NCBI RefSeq assembly: GCF_036417845.1
Contig: NC_089981.1
Location: 27,208,553 to 27,272,552 of the forward strand
Length of the DNA stretch: 64,000 nucleotides
Source: Apteryx mantelli
Taxonomy: Eukaryota > Chordata > Aves > Apterygiformes > Apterygidae
Direction: 5' to 3'
The translations under genes were made by a program, and so were the position numbers. The notes beneath the pieces were generated by a model. It did no database searches. It saw only the letters and a program-made list of their open reading frames with translations, and was not told the DNA's origin. The first letter of the stretch is position 1, and each line of letters begins with the position of its first letter. Shown here in pieces: positions 27,141 through 40,140 of this stretch.

Positions 27141-30100
27141 ATCTGAGGAATTAGGGTCATCAGCTGTGTAAGTACAGACCTTTTCAATTTATGTTAAGAT
27201 CACTGGAAACAGAATTTGTTCCACTGTCTTAGTTTAATGCTTAAATCTAAAGCAAGAATAACATAAGTAAAGAACAATAAAGGCCCAGAGAATCAGGTCA
27301 GCAAGATTCTGTAGTTGACTGAGGGTACGCAAATTGGTCTCAGAGTTCATTAGGGGGTTGATCTTGCCTGTTCCCTGAACTCTGATGGTTTGGATAAAAT
27401 GGAAGCTGGATCTCGCCAAACAAAAGAGCCTGTGGTGTCTGAGTACCTTTTAATGAGAAAGAAAGAAGAAATCCTGGCCTCGCTAATTTCAGTAACAAAA
27501 CTTGCATTGACTTCAACTGGGAATGGGGTGGGGAAGAGGTGACAAGGTTTCACCAAGAGCATTTAATATATGCTTCGAAGAATGTATGACAAGTAAAAGC
27601 AGCAATTCATGCTGACTGGTTTTAAAGGCCAAGCATTCAAATGGCAAGAAAATTTTGTGGGTGTTAAAAGCAGTGGGTACACTTAAAAAGAGATTCCTTT
27701 CCCCAGAAATTCTAATTAACTTTTTATTTATATTACAATAGCATGGAAGGACTCCAGTGAGGTACAGGAACCTAAAAAGTACTGAGCATTAAGTACTACA
27801 TAATGAAATCCTGTTTCTTGTTCCTAGGGCCATTATAATATAAATTGCAAAAATCTTGCATCTCTATTGTGTGTGCTGTCATTTCTGATCAAATGTTCAT
27901 CCCATGACCATGGACTTTGCAGATGTTGGCATTCATGATCTGTTAGAGCTTCTTTCTAATATTTTGCTTCATCATTTGGTCTTTGAAAGTCCAGAAACTC
28001 ATGCACTTGTCCTGCAGCTACAACATCATGCTTCTTTCTATTGTCATTTGTGGTCACAAGGCATAGCAAGAAACTGAAGTCTGCCAGGTGCACCCAGCAA
28101 TGGCAAAATAAAGGAGAAAAAAGGCATGATAAAATGAACTTCTCCACCCTAATAGGAGATTTAAATTGTAACTGCCTTGGGAGAGGATTGTTCCTCCTTC
28201 AGTAGCAGTCTAAACTCTTGAGCATAGTGCAGCCAAGACATATCCCCAGAAACACAGTGACTGAGCATTAAATGGGTCTACATTTCTTTTATGAGAAACA
28301 TTCTCTGGAAAGCCTGCAAAGACAAGGAGCCCACATGTTCAACTAAACTATTTTTTTGGCTGTCTTACAGTATTTGTTGACTCATTTAGATTTTTGTATG
28401 TATGTGACTCTTAAACTTCCACACTCCCTGCACTGAAGGCAGATTTTCATTTTTCTTTCTCAGTCATCTATGGCTCATGGACTGGCTCCAGAATCAGCCT
28501 GTACAACAGTTACTGTTTCAATGGTTGCCATTCAAATGTTAATTTTGTTAGCTGTTCTCACAATATTTTGATAACTTTGTTAAAAGCTGAATTTTAACAG
28601 CTGTTACTATACATCAATAAGTATGTCAAGTCTTTATCAGTATTAATGGTGATAAAATAATTTATCAGGTCTGAGATTATGACTTAACATTGCTTGCCTT
28701 TATATGCTTAAAGCAGGAATTGAGTTTTCTTGTTTTGTATGGAAATGTCCTGTTTTTCCCAAATTTATGGAACTTATTTTTGAGTAAAGAATTTGATTTC
28801 TGAAAATCCACACACTCTTTCACAAGCCCTGTTTTCCTGAACAACAAAGTCTCCATCCCTAGTTGAGGTAGTAAGTGTCTAAGAGCATGAAGACATAACT
28901 AATAAGGAATAATACATAGCTCACAAAGGAGAGTATGTGTATTATTGTATTAATGTTAGTTATGTCTGTTCTGTGTACAATCCTGTCTTATGAAAAAAAA
29001 AATTTCTAAATATGGACAAATCAAGAATTTATCTTACTGTTGTCATTCACGGAAGATAATTTTGAATCCTGAGGAACTAATATGCAGGTGATTGTATTTG
29101 GACAGAACTTCGGCCATATCTTGTTTTGATGAGTTTTCCTTTAAAAAAGAAAAAAAACCCCAAACCCCAGTGTTCCCCACATGTCAAAACAGCAACACAC
29201 AAGGATTCAGAAAACCTATAGCCTATTCCCAGCACTGCCAGTCATCTGATGTACAGCTTGGTCAAGTTCCTTCACTCACTGTGCTTTTGGTGTCCTTCCC
29301 ATCTTTTGCCTTCTTTGCTTTGTCAGTTATGTTTCTTCAGAGTGGAGTCTCCTTCCAAGAAGTGTTCAGACAGCTGTGAACTGCAGCTGGCCCCAACCTT
29401 CATTTGGGCCTCTGAGCTGTACTGTTACAAGTCTTTTTTCCTCAAATGACTTTGCTTATGCATTTTTGGAAAGAGAAGAAGAGTAGAAATGAGATTGTTG
29501 CTCCTCCATCATTGATGCTTTAGAAATTCTTCTGCAAGATATTAACCATATAGGCATAAACTACATTTATTGAATGAAATCTTAAAAGTTAAAGTATGTT
29601 GTATAGAGGAATTAAGATTAGTTATGGCTCCAGCTTTTGAGCAGCTTCCTGGTATTTTTCATTCCAGGAAAATAGTTCCACAATGATCAGATGTAATGCA
29701 CATGATATTTGCCAGTGTGTTCCCCATATACTGCAGGCCTGGAGATGCACATGTCCAGTTCCAGACCCACTGATTAAGCTGGGATCCTAAGCATTTTCCA
29801 GTAACACAGAAGCTCAATGAAGCCTTCCAGGATTAGATAGCTGTTGAAAAGGAATTTGGGATCTTGAATGCTTAACTTGGTGCTTAACTTGGAACTTGAA
29901 AAAAAGATTCAATCATTTGGGTTAATCAATTTTGAGAAATTTATGTTAATAATGTGATCATTTCCTCTCCAGCAATGTTCATTTATTATTTATTGACAAA
30001 GAGGAGTTGGCCTAACCAAATTAGTCATGATCATTGTAACATTTTAGGAAATCAGTTGCTTAGGACAAGGTACCTAGGGCAAGGTACCTAGTTTGGTTTT

Positions 30101-33100
30101 TGAATTTCACTATAAGAAGCAGTTGCCCAATTTCAAGGTGCTGCTGTGCTCACACAGCAGGGCCAATCTCTTTGATTACCAAGAATCTACCACTTTCCTA
30201 GAAGAGCATTTAGACAATATGATTCCTGGGCACATGAATGAAACGTGCAATATTACTAAAACCACAAAAGTTCCAGTCAGTGGTAAATGATCCTTTGTTG
30301 TGTTGGTAGTGTATATTCTGTCAGTTTTGTAGACTTTATTATGAATTTTAATATTTAGAGTTCCTGATTCATATACTCCAAGTGTGGCAGTTCAAGATAT
30401 TCAGCACATTTAGTAGAAGACTGTAAGAATGATGAAAGGGTGTTTTCTTGAGTAAGGTGCCGGATTCTTGGTCTTTACCGCAGCATTTTTATCAGATCTC
30501 AATCAAGCTGTGCTTTTTAAAGGTAGTTATTTCTTCGTCTTCCTTCTTTTTGGGGTGTTTAACTTGAGACGCAGCGATTTCATTTGCTGAAGTTCACACA
30601 GTTGCAACTGATCAAGTGAATATAGTGCTAAATAGTCTAAATCAGGTACTTTGAACTTTAGATTTAGAACCAAAATAAGATAGATTCCTTTTATCTCTGT
30701 GCTGTGGTTTCCCATCCTGAAGACTGAGTTGATAATATGCCCTCAACTCATAGAGGTGTATTAATGTGAAACCCTGTAATACTGTAGTGATAAGCATCAC
30801 CAAAAGTCCATGGAGGAATTAATAGTTCTGTTTTCAAAACAGGGCTTGGACAGTACTTCATGAATAAAGCCAGAGGCAGTACACTGAACACTGAGGAGAA
30901 AAGAAAATTTTGAACAGCTGCTTATTCTTAGAGCACCAATAGTCCTTTGTATTCTTTGATGTAGGATCTTGTTGAAAATTAACAAGCGAAGTTTTAAGGA
31001 GACTGAATTAATGGCAACTTTCATTCTGTTATTTACAGCTTTGAGGGCTTGAATTATCAGCCCTCATAATAGTCTTAACACAGTTACTTAGGATGTAATA
31101 CCCAAAAAATTTGAAAATCTCCAGTTCTGATTAATATGTTCACAAAGTAGTTTAAGCATACATCTTTTTAAAGAAAGAGACCAAGTATATTTGAGATAAT
31201 CTAGATTATTTGTTTTTAAAGATTGCTATAGCTGTTGCCAACTATTTATGCAGTCAGTTTGCCAAGAGGATGTACATAAGTAGATAAGAATGTCAAAGCT
31301 TTAAGTGTCAATTCCAAATAATGATAGGTGTTTCAACTGTACTGTTCTGTTGTTGATACAACTGAACGTATGTCCAAATCTCTGTGGACTTAGCAATGCC
31401 TCTGGTGATCTTGTCTCTCAAATGCAGCAGTCTGCTACATGTGCAAACAAAATATTTTAGTACCATCTCAAAATATCTCTCAGGTTGCAAGTCCATGATC
31501 CAGAGCCAGGCACTGTTATGAGACTCGACACATTGAGTCTAAAAAGAGTTTAGAGCATCCTGTATTTCATAGGCAGTAAACACTAGACAAGGAGTCACCT
31601 GAGGTAGCTGGGTATGGATAGCATTACCTATCACACTGCCTTGCAGATGATGCGATGGCGTTTCTACTTGTCCTCCCTCTTTCCAGGGCAAACCGTGGTC
31701 CTGGCCAGGGGAGAAAAGTTCCTTTTGGCTGACTTGTCAGTCCTAAATTTGTTTAAACAGGATGCTTACTGACATTAAGGTAAATCAGGTGATGAATATG
31801 GTAATGTTGGTACAAGATGAAATGGGTATGTTAGTCATGAATACATTTAGACTGAAAGTTCTGAAAGAGCTTTCAGTGAGGGGAAGGAAGCAAAGCTGGT
31901 TTAAAATTATGGAAGGGATTTTGCGAGATATTACAACTCTCCATCGAAAGTATTTTGCTCTCTTGTTGCATTTAAAAAACATGATTTTTTAGTCACTCTG
32001 TGCCTTGTTTTGCGTTGTTTTAGAAGTAGTTTATTGCTATTCTAGTTTGTATATAAATGTCTATGTGAGAAATACGAAGAATGTGATTCATGTAGTGGCT
32101 GTCACTATAGTCCAAAGTGACTAGTCATATATAAATACACATTTGGGCATCCTGTACAGTTATCTATGTAATGAAATCAGAAACAAGAATTTCAGAACCA
32201 CGTATTTGACATATTTCAATACAAGCTAATTATCTTGCAAGTTCCTATTTTTCTGACCAGGTTAAAGAAGTTTTGTGGGTGGGAATAAGTACCTGAAACT
32301 GAATTTAAAATAATTCTACACTTGTTCAATTGGAAAACAGAGATGGCACAATTTTGTTGTGTTGTTACTTGAAAAAGCTTTTCCCTTGCTCACAGACCCA
32401 AGCAAACATTTTCCACAGTGGTTTTAAAGAACTCTACAAATAGAAACGCTAGCACCGATCCCTGTCTCACTGCTGGCGGCTTCATATCAGCTAATTCTAA
32501 CTAACATCAGTTGAGCTATTTCTGACTGATTTACACTGACAGAAGAACAGAATCTGCTCTCTACAGCAATGTAGACATGCCCAGTACCTAAGAAGTGGAA
32601 TACTGCTCTCTGCTCTGTGTAATAAACTCAGATTAGAGTTAGATTTCCAAATTACAGTCCTGTTCCTGCAAGCTGTTCTATGGTGGTGGATCAGGACAGC
32701 TCTTTTCTTTGTCATCTCTCATCTCCTTCTCACCCCGTACAACTGCTCGTCAGAATAAGGACTGAGACCCAAGTGTTTGTGTCTGTTCCTGGCATGCCCA
32801 ACACAGCTGCTGCTCTCAAGAGGAGCACCAGGAATGCAGGTTGATTCCTCTTTGGATGCTTTCTATGGGGTGCCCTAAACATGCAACTTTTTATTAGCTA
32901 CAGGCAGTTTGATTAAAATATGGCTAAAGAGGTATTCTGGCAATTTTGCTTTTGTTTCTATTTAACTTGAAAAAAAATGGAAGGAAAGCAATGTTTTGCT
33001 GAATTGCATGACCTCATGGGCCATATTTCATGTTCTTCATTGAAATGTGGTTAAAATAATCTTGTATTTAACCAGTTCCAAACCTTCAAACAGCAACATT

Positions 33101-34239
33101 TTTTTTAAATGTCAACTTAAAAGACAGGCTAATTTTTTTCTTTGGCTATATTCATCAAATACTTACATATACAAAACATTCATCATTAATTAATATGAGC
33201 ACTGTAATTCATATAAAACAATTATAGCATTTAGAGTTTTTAGAGGAACTATTATTGCTGCCTTGGCCCTTTTAAAAAATATACTCCCCAAAGGACAAAA
33301 CGTGATGCATTAATATGTATGTATTATTACTTTTTCGTAGCTCTAAGACTGCTGATGTCTGTGAATATGGAAGCATTTATAGGTTATAGACGGTCTGTTA
33401 GTTGACTTGCAGTTCTAAGTGCAGTATTTTCTAAGACCTAAAAAGCAATATTAATTACCCTCTGTATGTAGTAGAGAGTGTAATATTTTTTCTTCTGGAG
33501 ATTTCACATTTCCTGTGATCCTGCAATAGCAACACTTGAAGTTGTTAGGTTATTTAGAATAACTGGCAACGTAGGGATAAAAATTTCTGGTCTGTTTATT
33601 GCACAAATTAATACAAATAATTCATCTTATGTCAATCTAGCCTTTAAGCAGCATTCTTACTTTTCTAGAATCCAGCAGTTCTGAGATGATACATTCCGGC
33701 AGAAGGAATTTATCCTCTTGTTGCATTTTAAGGTAAGGGCAGAATCTATTTACAAAGGCTTGTAAAATGAAAAATGAAACTAATTCAATAATGTGTATAT
33801 TCCTCCCAACCTAAAATGACGTATTTTTAATTTATTTTCTATTTTGTACCTTATTCAGCCTTATTCCAAAGTATCTTATGTCCTAGCACTTTAATGGGGT
33901 TGGTAGAAAAGGTTTGTTACATGGGTCTGGAACTGCAGGGAAATGATTGGCTCCTTTTAAATGTATTAAGTGTAGTCAGTTTGCTTTTTATAAATGAAAT
34001 AAAAGAACTACTTAAAAAATTTTCAATTCTTCTCCATGATCAGCCTATTGTCACATGCATTTGGCATTCATTATATGTTAGCCCCAGGCGCCTCCAGTCT
34101 TGTACTCAGGCCAGCAGTAATTTGGTTTATAGAGATCATATGGCAGGGAAACAGACCTTGAAAGACAGAACTTTAAGAAGCATATTTGATGAATTTCCTA
34201 TGATTTGAGTCTGGGTTTATTCTTTCCTGTTGTGGAGCA
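27141..34239. other. AT-rich non-coding DNA, no gene recognised
   Basis: No gene or repeat family recognised. Short perfect tandem duplications occur at 29869-29892 (12-base unit) and 30066-30091 (unit CAAGGTACCTAG, period 14). A let-7/miR-98-like word near 28862 has no matching hairpin arm. A 64-base segment at 33669-33732 has strong splice signals (see findings). The 104-codon frame at 33894-34208 shows no domain pattern. Confidence 0.5.
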
Positions 34240-34930
34240 GACACCCTACAGCACACGCGCTGAGGCCCGATGCGCCCGAGCAAGGGGCCAATTAAACGAC
34301 AATACGCGCACTGTTTTTTCGCACATCTCGGGTTGCATTTCCTATCAGAGAAAGGGAGGGGATGGTGAGGGGGAGGAGAGGGCAGAAAAGGGGGACCTTG
34401 TAAAGGATCCAAATATGGGCAGGAAAGCACACAGAGTGAAGGTTGCCTTTGTCATTAACAATTAATTTAACCACAAATGCTGGGAAAAAAAATGCCGTGG
34501 CTGCTAGTGGCAGTGGCATAGCCGGAGCAGTGTGTCTCCTGTCTGCCCTCCTTCCCAGCAAGGCTGGCATCCTGGTGCAGCAGCCCCAATGAACCAGCAG
34601 CTGCTTATCCTGTTTACATAGAGGGGCCCTGCCTCTTATTGCAGTGTGCCGTATAGGCGCGGGAGCGGCAAGACTGGATCTCAGAGCTTTGTGTAGCCTG
34701 CTGCTTGCTTGCCGTCAGTGCTCCTTCTTCCGACCTGCACGCTGGAATCCATTCCGGCTGCAGAGTCTGTGGTGTGACTTAATGCTCTTGGATACTACAG
34801 GATGTTTTTCATATAAGTCGCTGAATGTCAAATTAAGCCTCAGCTGAGGAGAACTAAGATGATGAGTTGGATTTTGATACCCTTTCCTACATTCAGTAAC
34901 ACTTGGATCACTGGCACAGATGGGGTGCCG
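34240..34930 (+). promoter_or_regulatory. CpG cluster; possible promoter and 5' exon
   Basis: CpG dinucleotides are rare in this window, yet ten occur in about 75 bases at 34255-34331 and about eight more at 34648-34765. Between them lies a purine-rich tract (34340-34395). A GTAAGT at 34930-34935 could be the splice donor of an untranslated first exon ending at 34929 on the + strand. The cluster is too small for a classical CpG island. A conserved enhancer or an unmethylated patch could look the same, and the strand is uncertain. No TATA box or start codon with a long frame supports a coding start here. Confidence 0.35.
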
Positions 34931-35520
34931 TAAGTGGGAAGTTACTAGCCCCTATGAGTGAACAGATGCATATGTAGCCCTGAACAGCGGTTATACTGCT
35001 TCCTCAGGGATCCCTGCCCGTGGTGGGCCTTTACACCCAAGCATTAGCACACAGGAAAAGTTCACACTGGGGTTTATTTCATTTTTAAGGTCATAATTTC
35101 TTTGATAATGTCCAGAGACTGTTCAGGTCCCTTTGGGTTTTTTTTTTTTTTTGATTGATTTTAATTCCTCTTCCCCGCCTCACTTCTCCTTTTCTCTCTC
35201 TTTCCCTTCTATTCTCCCCACCCCCCGTTTTTCCTAGTAGTTTATAAACGCCACTTTTCATTAATGTGACCAAAATGTCATCAAGTAGTTTAATGCTCTT
35301 TAATGTCCTTGTATCGTTTACGTTTTTTGAACAGTGTGGAAATGAATCCCATCTGTGGGTTTGCTAACATCAAAAAAGTTTGACAGGCTATTTAGACGTG
35401 CTACTTCACATTGCATTAGCGTGTACAATGTCAGGGAGGCAGGAGCCAGAGTGAGGCCATACCGCGCCACCTCACTCTTGACCCCTCCTATAACTGCTTT
35501 GAAAGCGACAGATCACTTAC

Positions 35521-35595
35521 CTCAGAAAATCAAAGTCAATTGTGAAGTATCTTGGCCTGGACAGGAGCCCAGAGGCCCCAGGAAAAGTGTGAAGC
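35521..35595 (-). CDS. Candidate internal coding exon, unidentified gene
   Basis: On the minus strand, 75 bases lie between an excellent acceptor (a long T/C-rich tract ending TTTATTTAG at 35596) and a perfect donor (GAG|GTAAGT at 35520-35515). One frame is fully open, starting with one carried base and ending with two. It encodes 24 residues including SRPRYFTIDFDFL, which resemble no family I can name. The incoming phase matches the outgoing phase of the candidate exon at 54452-54633, 19 kb upstream on the same strand, so the two could be successive exons. The sequence is GC-richer than its surroundings. A 75-base open frame is weak evidence by itself; the splice signals carry the call. A + strand frame of 82 codons overlaps it (35355-35603) and is probably a shadow. 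Confidence 0.3.
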
Positions 35596-36272
35596 CTAAA
35601 TAAAAAAAGAAGAAATGTTTCCATAGGAAAAAGAAAACAAACCAAATCAAACCCATCCTCTCTTCCTCACTTGTGCCAAGATCTTCACAACATCAGCTAG
35701 GCAAAAAGGCTTTTCTAATGTTGTCTGTTCATTTGTGACTGGAATTTTTTGTCGTTATGGATGCTTAAACCTTTGCAGGGCATCTAGTCACATTTCCGAG
35801 TTTGGTGCGTTGTTTTGTTTTTATATAGACCAACCAAAAATGTTGTTTCTCAATCAGCAAAGTTAGACTATATGTACCTGTAGAAGACGTGCAATTGTAA
35901 GGGGTAGATGCTGCTCTTAAAACAGATGATACCGTGCCATCTTATCAGGTCCCTGTTTTATTAAGGCCTATCTCAGCCAGTGGAAAGGCTTGTCATGCCT
36001 TTATTTTCAGCACAGACTTTTTGAGGTGAGATTTAAAGTTTATATGTAGCCACCTTAGCTACTTGTTATTCATCTTGCTCTGTAGTTCCCTATGTAAGTT
36101 AATACATACCATATAATTTTGTATCTTTTTTTAATCCATATTTGTGTTAATGTCTCATAAACAAGGCTTATGGATTTAACTTACTCTTTGATGGTGTATG
36201 TGATGGGTAATTTTAAATTTCTCTGGCTTTGTACCATGAGAATGACGTGGCCCCATTTAAGGCATTTACTGT

Positions 36273-36290
36273 AAAAAAAAAAAAAAAAAA
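36273..36290 (+). repeat. Poly-A run, 18 bases
   Basis: An uninterrupted A run within repeat-free sequence. No retrocopy is recognisable upstream of it. Confidence 0.85.
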
Positions 36291-37245
36291 GTGGCTTTTT
36301 ATTTCAGGAAAACAAAAGCTTCTGTTCATCCCAAGACACAGGAAACATCAGAGAGTGTTTTAACTGTTAATCATTATAGATAAATGGATAATAATTTCTA
36401 CCTCTGAGTGCACTAGGATTTACTTGCCAGTTTTTTAAACCCTCCCCCATATTGCATTTGCATACACAAATACAATTTAAGTCAAAATGTAAATAACCTT
36501 GTATAGTGGCATCAAGTTTTCAAAGTCAAGGTAATTTTTATAAGCATGAAATAAAAATACCTTTAAGGCAATTACTGTAAGTGCCCGAGTCCCTCAGTCT
36601 TTAAGAACTGGGTTTATGTGAGTAGTGCACAATTCTGTTGTTATTTGTGTCACACTGAAAGAGTAAAACACAAAGTATGAGAGCAATAAATAATGAGCCT
36701 TATTTTACTCTTAAACTGGTAGTATCAAGGTAATTCTACTAAAGGCAGGATGAGGTGGGCACCATTTCATGCTCTGATCCAAGCACTATTTACACAGAGT
36801 CAGGATTCTAACATTGAGGAGGAGACAATCAAGGTTATATTTAAATTCAGTTAGTGAACACATGCATTACAAATGCAATTCTAGTTCTTTCAATTTGTGG
36901 TCTTTATGCTAAATGTGAATAAGCAGAAAGGACTGCTATTATATTTTTCAAAGGAATTTCAGGCAAAATAAGCACATGGATTTTCCTTAAACATCTGGTA
37001 GGAGAAAAGGAAACAAACTCTAAACTTTATTTTAGAAACACTTTCCAGTAGCAAAATCCAATCCTTTCACTAATGGTGACTCACCTTCTCTTGCCCTTTT
37101 GAAATCTGAAACATAGCTTCAAGGCTGTTTAAACCAGGAATAATAAACCATGTAGCTTCACAAGAATGCAGTGAGGCTTCCCTGAAAAATCAGTAGTACT
37201 TGTAGACAAATTCTGGGTATGCTGTTACCATAAGAATTTGTATTC

Positions 37246-37250
<5 letters not shown>

Positions 37251-37280
<30 letters not shown>
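37251..37280 (+). repeat. (AC)15 microsatellite
   Basis: Thirty bases of perfect AC dinucleotides, likely length-polymorphic. The 400 bases that follow, up to the old CR1 at 37686, hold nothing I recognise. Confidence 0.95.
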
Positions 37281-37284
<4 letters not shown>

Positions 37285-37685
37285 GACATATAGACAGCAG
37301 GTAGATTCCTCTGAAAAACTAATTAGACCATGAAGAAACCTCAAAAATTACCACTGGGCCAAAAAATTAGACAAAGCTTCAGTGTAAGGGCTAGAGGGCC
37401 TAGAGGAATTGTTCCCAATCACTGTTAGAACCAATGAAGCGCTCACATCTCTCCAAACACGTCCTTCGGGGATTTTGAAGTAATTCAGCTGGGCACTTGC
37501 AGCTATGCAGGGCAGTGAATCCAGGGCCTGATACCATGTGCTGCTCACTGGAAGCTTTTTCTGATATCATACTGGGCCTCACTCACAGTTGTCTTGCTTT
37601 CTGTGGGTAATTACCCCACTGCTAGTGGATATAAAATGATACTCTTTTGATTACCTGGGGGTTTAGAGCCATTAATGCTCATTAA

Positions 37686-38540
37686 AACATAAGACCAGAA
37701 GGGACCTTAAATATGTCATTTAGTATGGGCTGGATACAGATCCAGCCTCTAGGTTGGATTGATTATACCTAAACTGCTTGTTTAAAAATCCTGCAGACTT
37801 GGGGATTCCACAGAGTTCCTAGTTATCCAGGTGCTAACCTGCCCTCACCACTGGAAGGCTGTATGCCCTAATGCCCAACCTAAATCTCCCTTGATGCAGT
37901 TTAAGCCTATCATTTTTGTCCTATCTAGAGTGGACAAGGAGAATAATTTATTCCTCTCTGCTTTGAGCTATCTTTTATGTATTTGACGACTGCCTCTTAG
38001 TCATCTTTTCTCTAGACTAAACAACCCTTGTTCTTCTAATCTTTTTCAGAGATCATGTTTTCCAGATTATTCTTGCTGTTCTCCAATAGACCAAATGTAG
38101 GCTGCCCAGATTTCTATTCAAATGTGATGTCCCAAACCACACCATGGCCATACCAGCGTCAAGTGCAAAGAATACCTAATTTTTTTTCTGATGATACTCC
38201 TGTTTATGCTTATCCCAATGTACTGTTTGCCTTCCCCCCCAAAAAAAAACAGTGAGATTGATGACTACTGTTCTACATCCATCCCTTTGGATAGCTTTTG
38301 GCAAAACTGCTACCTCTTGATTTTTTTTCTAACCTGAGTTTAGAACACTGGGCATTCCTCATCAAGAGCAGTTGTTACGTTTATTTTTAGACCATGTATC
38401 TGATATCAAGATCATTCTGAATTCTAGCTCTGATGTCCAGGATGCTTGCAGCCTCTCCTCCTAGTTTGGTGGCAACTGCAAATATAGTGCATGCTAATTC
38501 ATCATTCAAGTCGACTTCTTTGCAGTGTCTATGAAACTGC
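37686..38540 (-). mobile_element. Ancient, highly diverged CR1
   Basis: On the minus strand this is a long, decayed CR1 whose blocks remain in order. The 3' block lies near 37690-37720 (forward strand CCAGAAGGGACC). The coding tail follows, with the Thr-Arg-Gly and Leu-Pro-type blocks (about 37850-37960). The region corresponding to [10 protein letters not shown] comes next (about 37985-38045), then the reverse-transcriptase C-terminal part (38050-38260) and the stretch matching the helix and FADD region (38390-38530). No frame is open. The wording of its blocks resembles the old CR1 lineages found across turtles, crocodilians and birds rather than the young avian type at 7758 and 25083. Its edges are approximate. 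Confidence 0.85.
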
Positions 38541-40140
38541 TTAGATTTTCCTGTAGTTTCTTCTGTAATTTCCTAGAAAATACTCTCACAGAGATGTAGC
38601 ATGCAGGCATCCACTTTGTAAGATAAGGCTTGTACTACGTATGGACCTTAAGTAGGCAGAGCTGATACTTAAGATCTCAGACAGTGAAAAAGCAAGCAGA
38701 GATGACCTCCAGTAGCTAATTTCTAAAATTCTCTGTTTATGTTTTAAAAAGAAGAAATGAGCTGGGAATATACTGGTCATAGAAGACATTCAGATGAAAA
38801 TGAGCCATTTTCAAAGAAGAATATTTACAGACCTAGAAGACCTGTAACTTTGCATAATATACTATTTGGAATACATGTGTATGAAGCAAACAAAAGTGAA
38901 AAAGCTACTACCAAAGTTGAAAAGACTTTTTCCCCCTTATAGAAAATTTTGATGGAAATTTAAAAAAGAAAGTCTTGTTTTTAACAATCTTAAACAGATA
39001 ATACAAATTTGTGATGAATGGGCTTGCTGAGACTTAAATATTTTAGAGGGGAAAAAATTTACAGATTACAACTTTTTTCTCATTTAAAGTTTTCTATTAA
39101 AAATCTTCAATAGGATGAGTATTAATTGAAGGTAGTTTGGTGTGTAGCACAAACTGGAGCAGCTTCAGAGTAGCTCATACAGGCAAATTCATCTGTACTG
39201 CATTAAGGGGCTGTTGTAGGGGAAAGCTCTTGAAGTTCAGCAGCACTTTCCCACATCTCTGATATATGGCAAATTCTTAGGCTTTTGTGGAAGATGGACA
39301 GGAAAACCAGTTTAAAATCAGTGGAAAACCAGTATTGGGGATAGCACAGGCAACTGGGAAGAGAATGGGAATGGTGTGCTCTCCTCAGTCTTTGTTCCTG
39401 AGAATACAGACTGCTCATCTTTGTATCAGCTGATGTTTTTTTAGGTGGTTGCTACTAGTGCAAGCTAGTTTTTACATCTATCATCCATATCAACCCATCA
39501 GTAAGACTGTGAGGAGACTTTCATTGACATGAAATATTCTCATCCAAAGACAATTTTTTTGCTTTTGGGAATCTGTAGCAGGCATTTCTTTACAGAGAAG
39601 CTGTGCTGAGGAAAAATAATAATTCTATTTCATTGTATTCCCTGCATAATGAGTGGTTTAGATAACTCTACAGCTATCATCTCCCTTTTGTGCTTGCTTG
39701 CCAGTTTATTTATTTACTGGCCGCCATACCTAAGATGTGATTCATTTTATTTTCATCCAGTTAGCAAAATATTCTGCTAGGTGTGAAAGCTCTGTGAAGT
39801 ATGTAACAATCAGATTATATAAATGATCTGTAACCCTAGAATAATCAGGATTTACTATGTGAATGAAGAGGTTGTCAACTACCAATCTGACCCTGATTTT
39901 TTGAACAATATTCTTTGATGAGAAACCTTGGTTATAAAGGTGGTTAGGAGGCAGATGTGGCTGTAGTTACAAGGCAGGAGGGCTTGGATGGTATGCCAAG
40001 CAAATGCAAGTATGTTCAAGCTCTGTCACCTGCTGTTTCTGCCACTGCAGCATAAAAAAAATCTTGCAGCTACTTTATAATGTTATATGTAATGTTCTAC
40101 AATGTTGTGTATATTCTTCCTATTTTGATAGTTTTTGTAA
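38541..40140. other. AT-rich non-coding DNA, no gene recognised
   Basis: No gene, repeat family or strong signal recognised. The same holds for 40275-40827, the spacer between the two related repeats that follow. Confidence 0.55.

Larger units (their letters stand above)
34931..37250. other. Non-coding DNA resembling conserved regulatory sequence
   Basis: Apart from the exon-like segment at 35521-35595, no gene is recognised. The stretch includes a T run (35138-35152), a pyrimidine tract (about 35155-35235) and an A run (36273-36290). Segments near 35230-35330 and 36480-36740 are rich in homeodomain- and Cdx-like words (TTTATAAAC, ATTAATG, GCAATTACTG) and free of repeats. This resembles conserved non-coding elements near developmental genes, but conservation cannot be shown from one sequence. 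Confidence 0.35.

Noticed and set aside
28862..28885. Word resembling let-7/miR-98 (TGAGGTAGTAAGT)
   Set aside because: The match ends after 13 bases, and no complementary arm lies within 100 bases on either side, so no precursor hairpin is supported.
35355..35603. 82-codon + strand frame in a GC-richer region
   Set aside because: It overlaps the minus-strand segment with far better splice signals and has no recognisable domain; probably a shadow.
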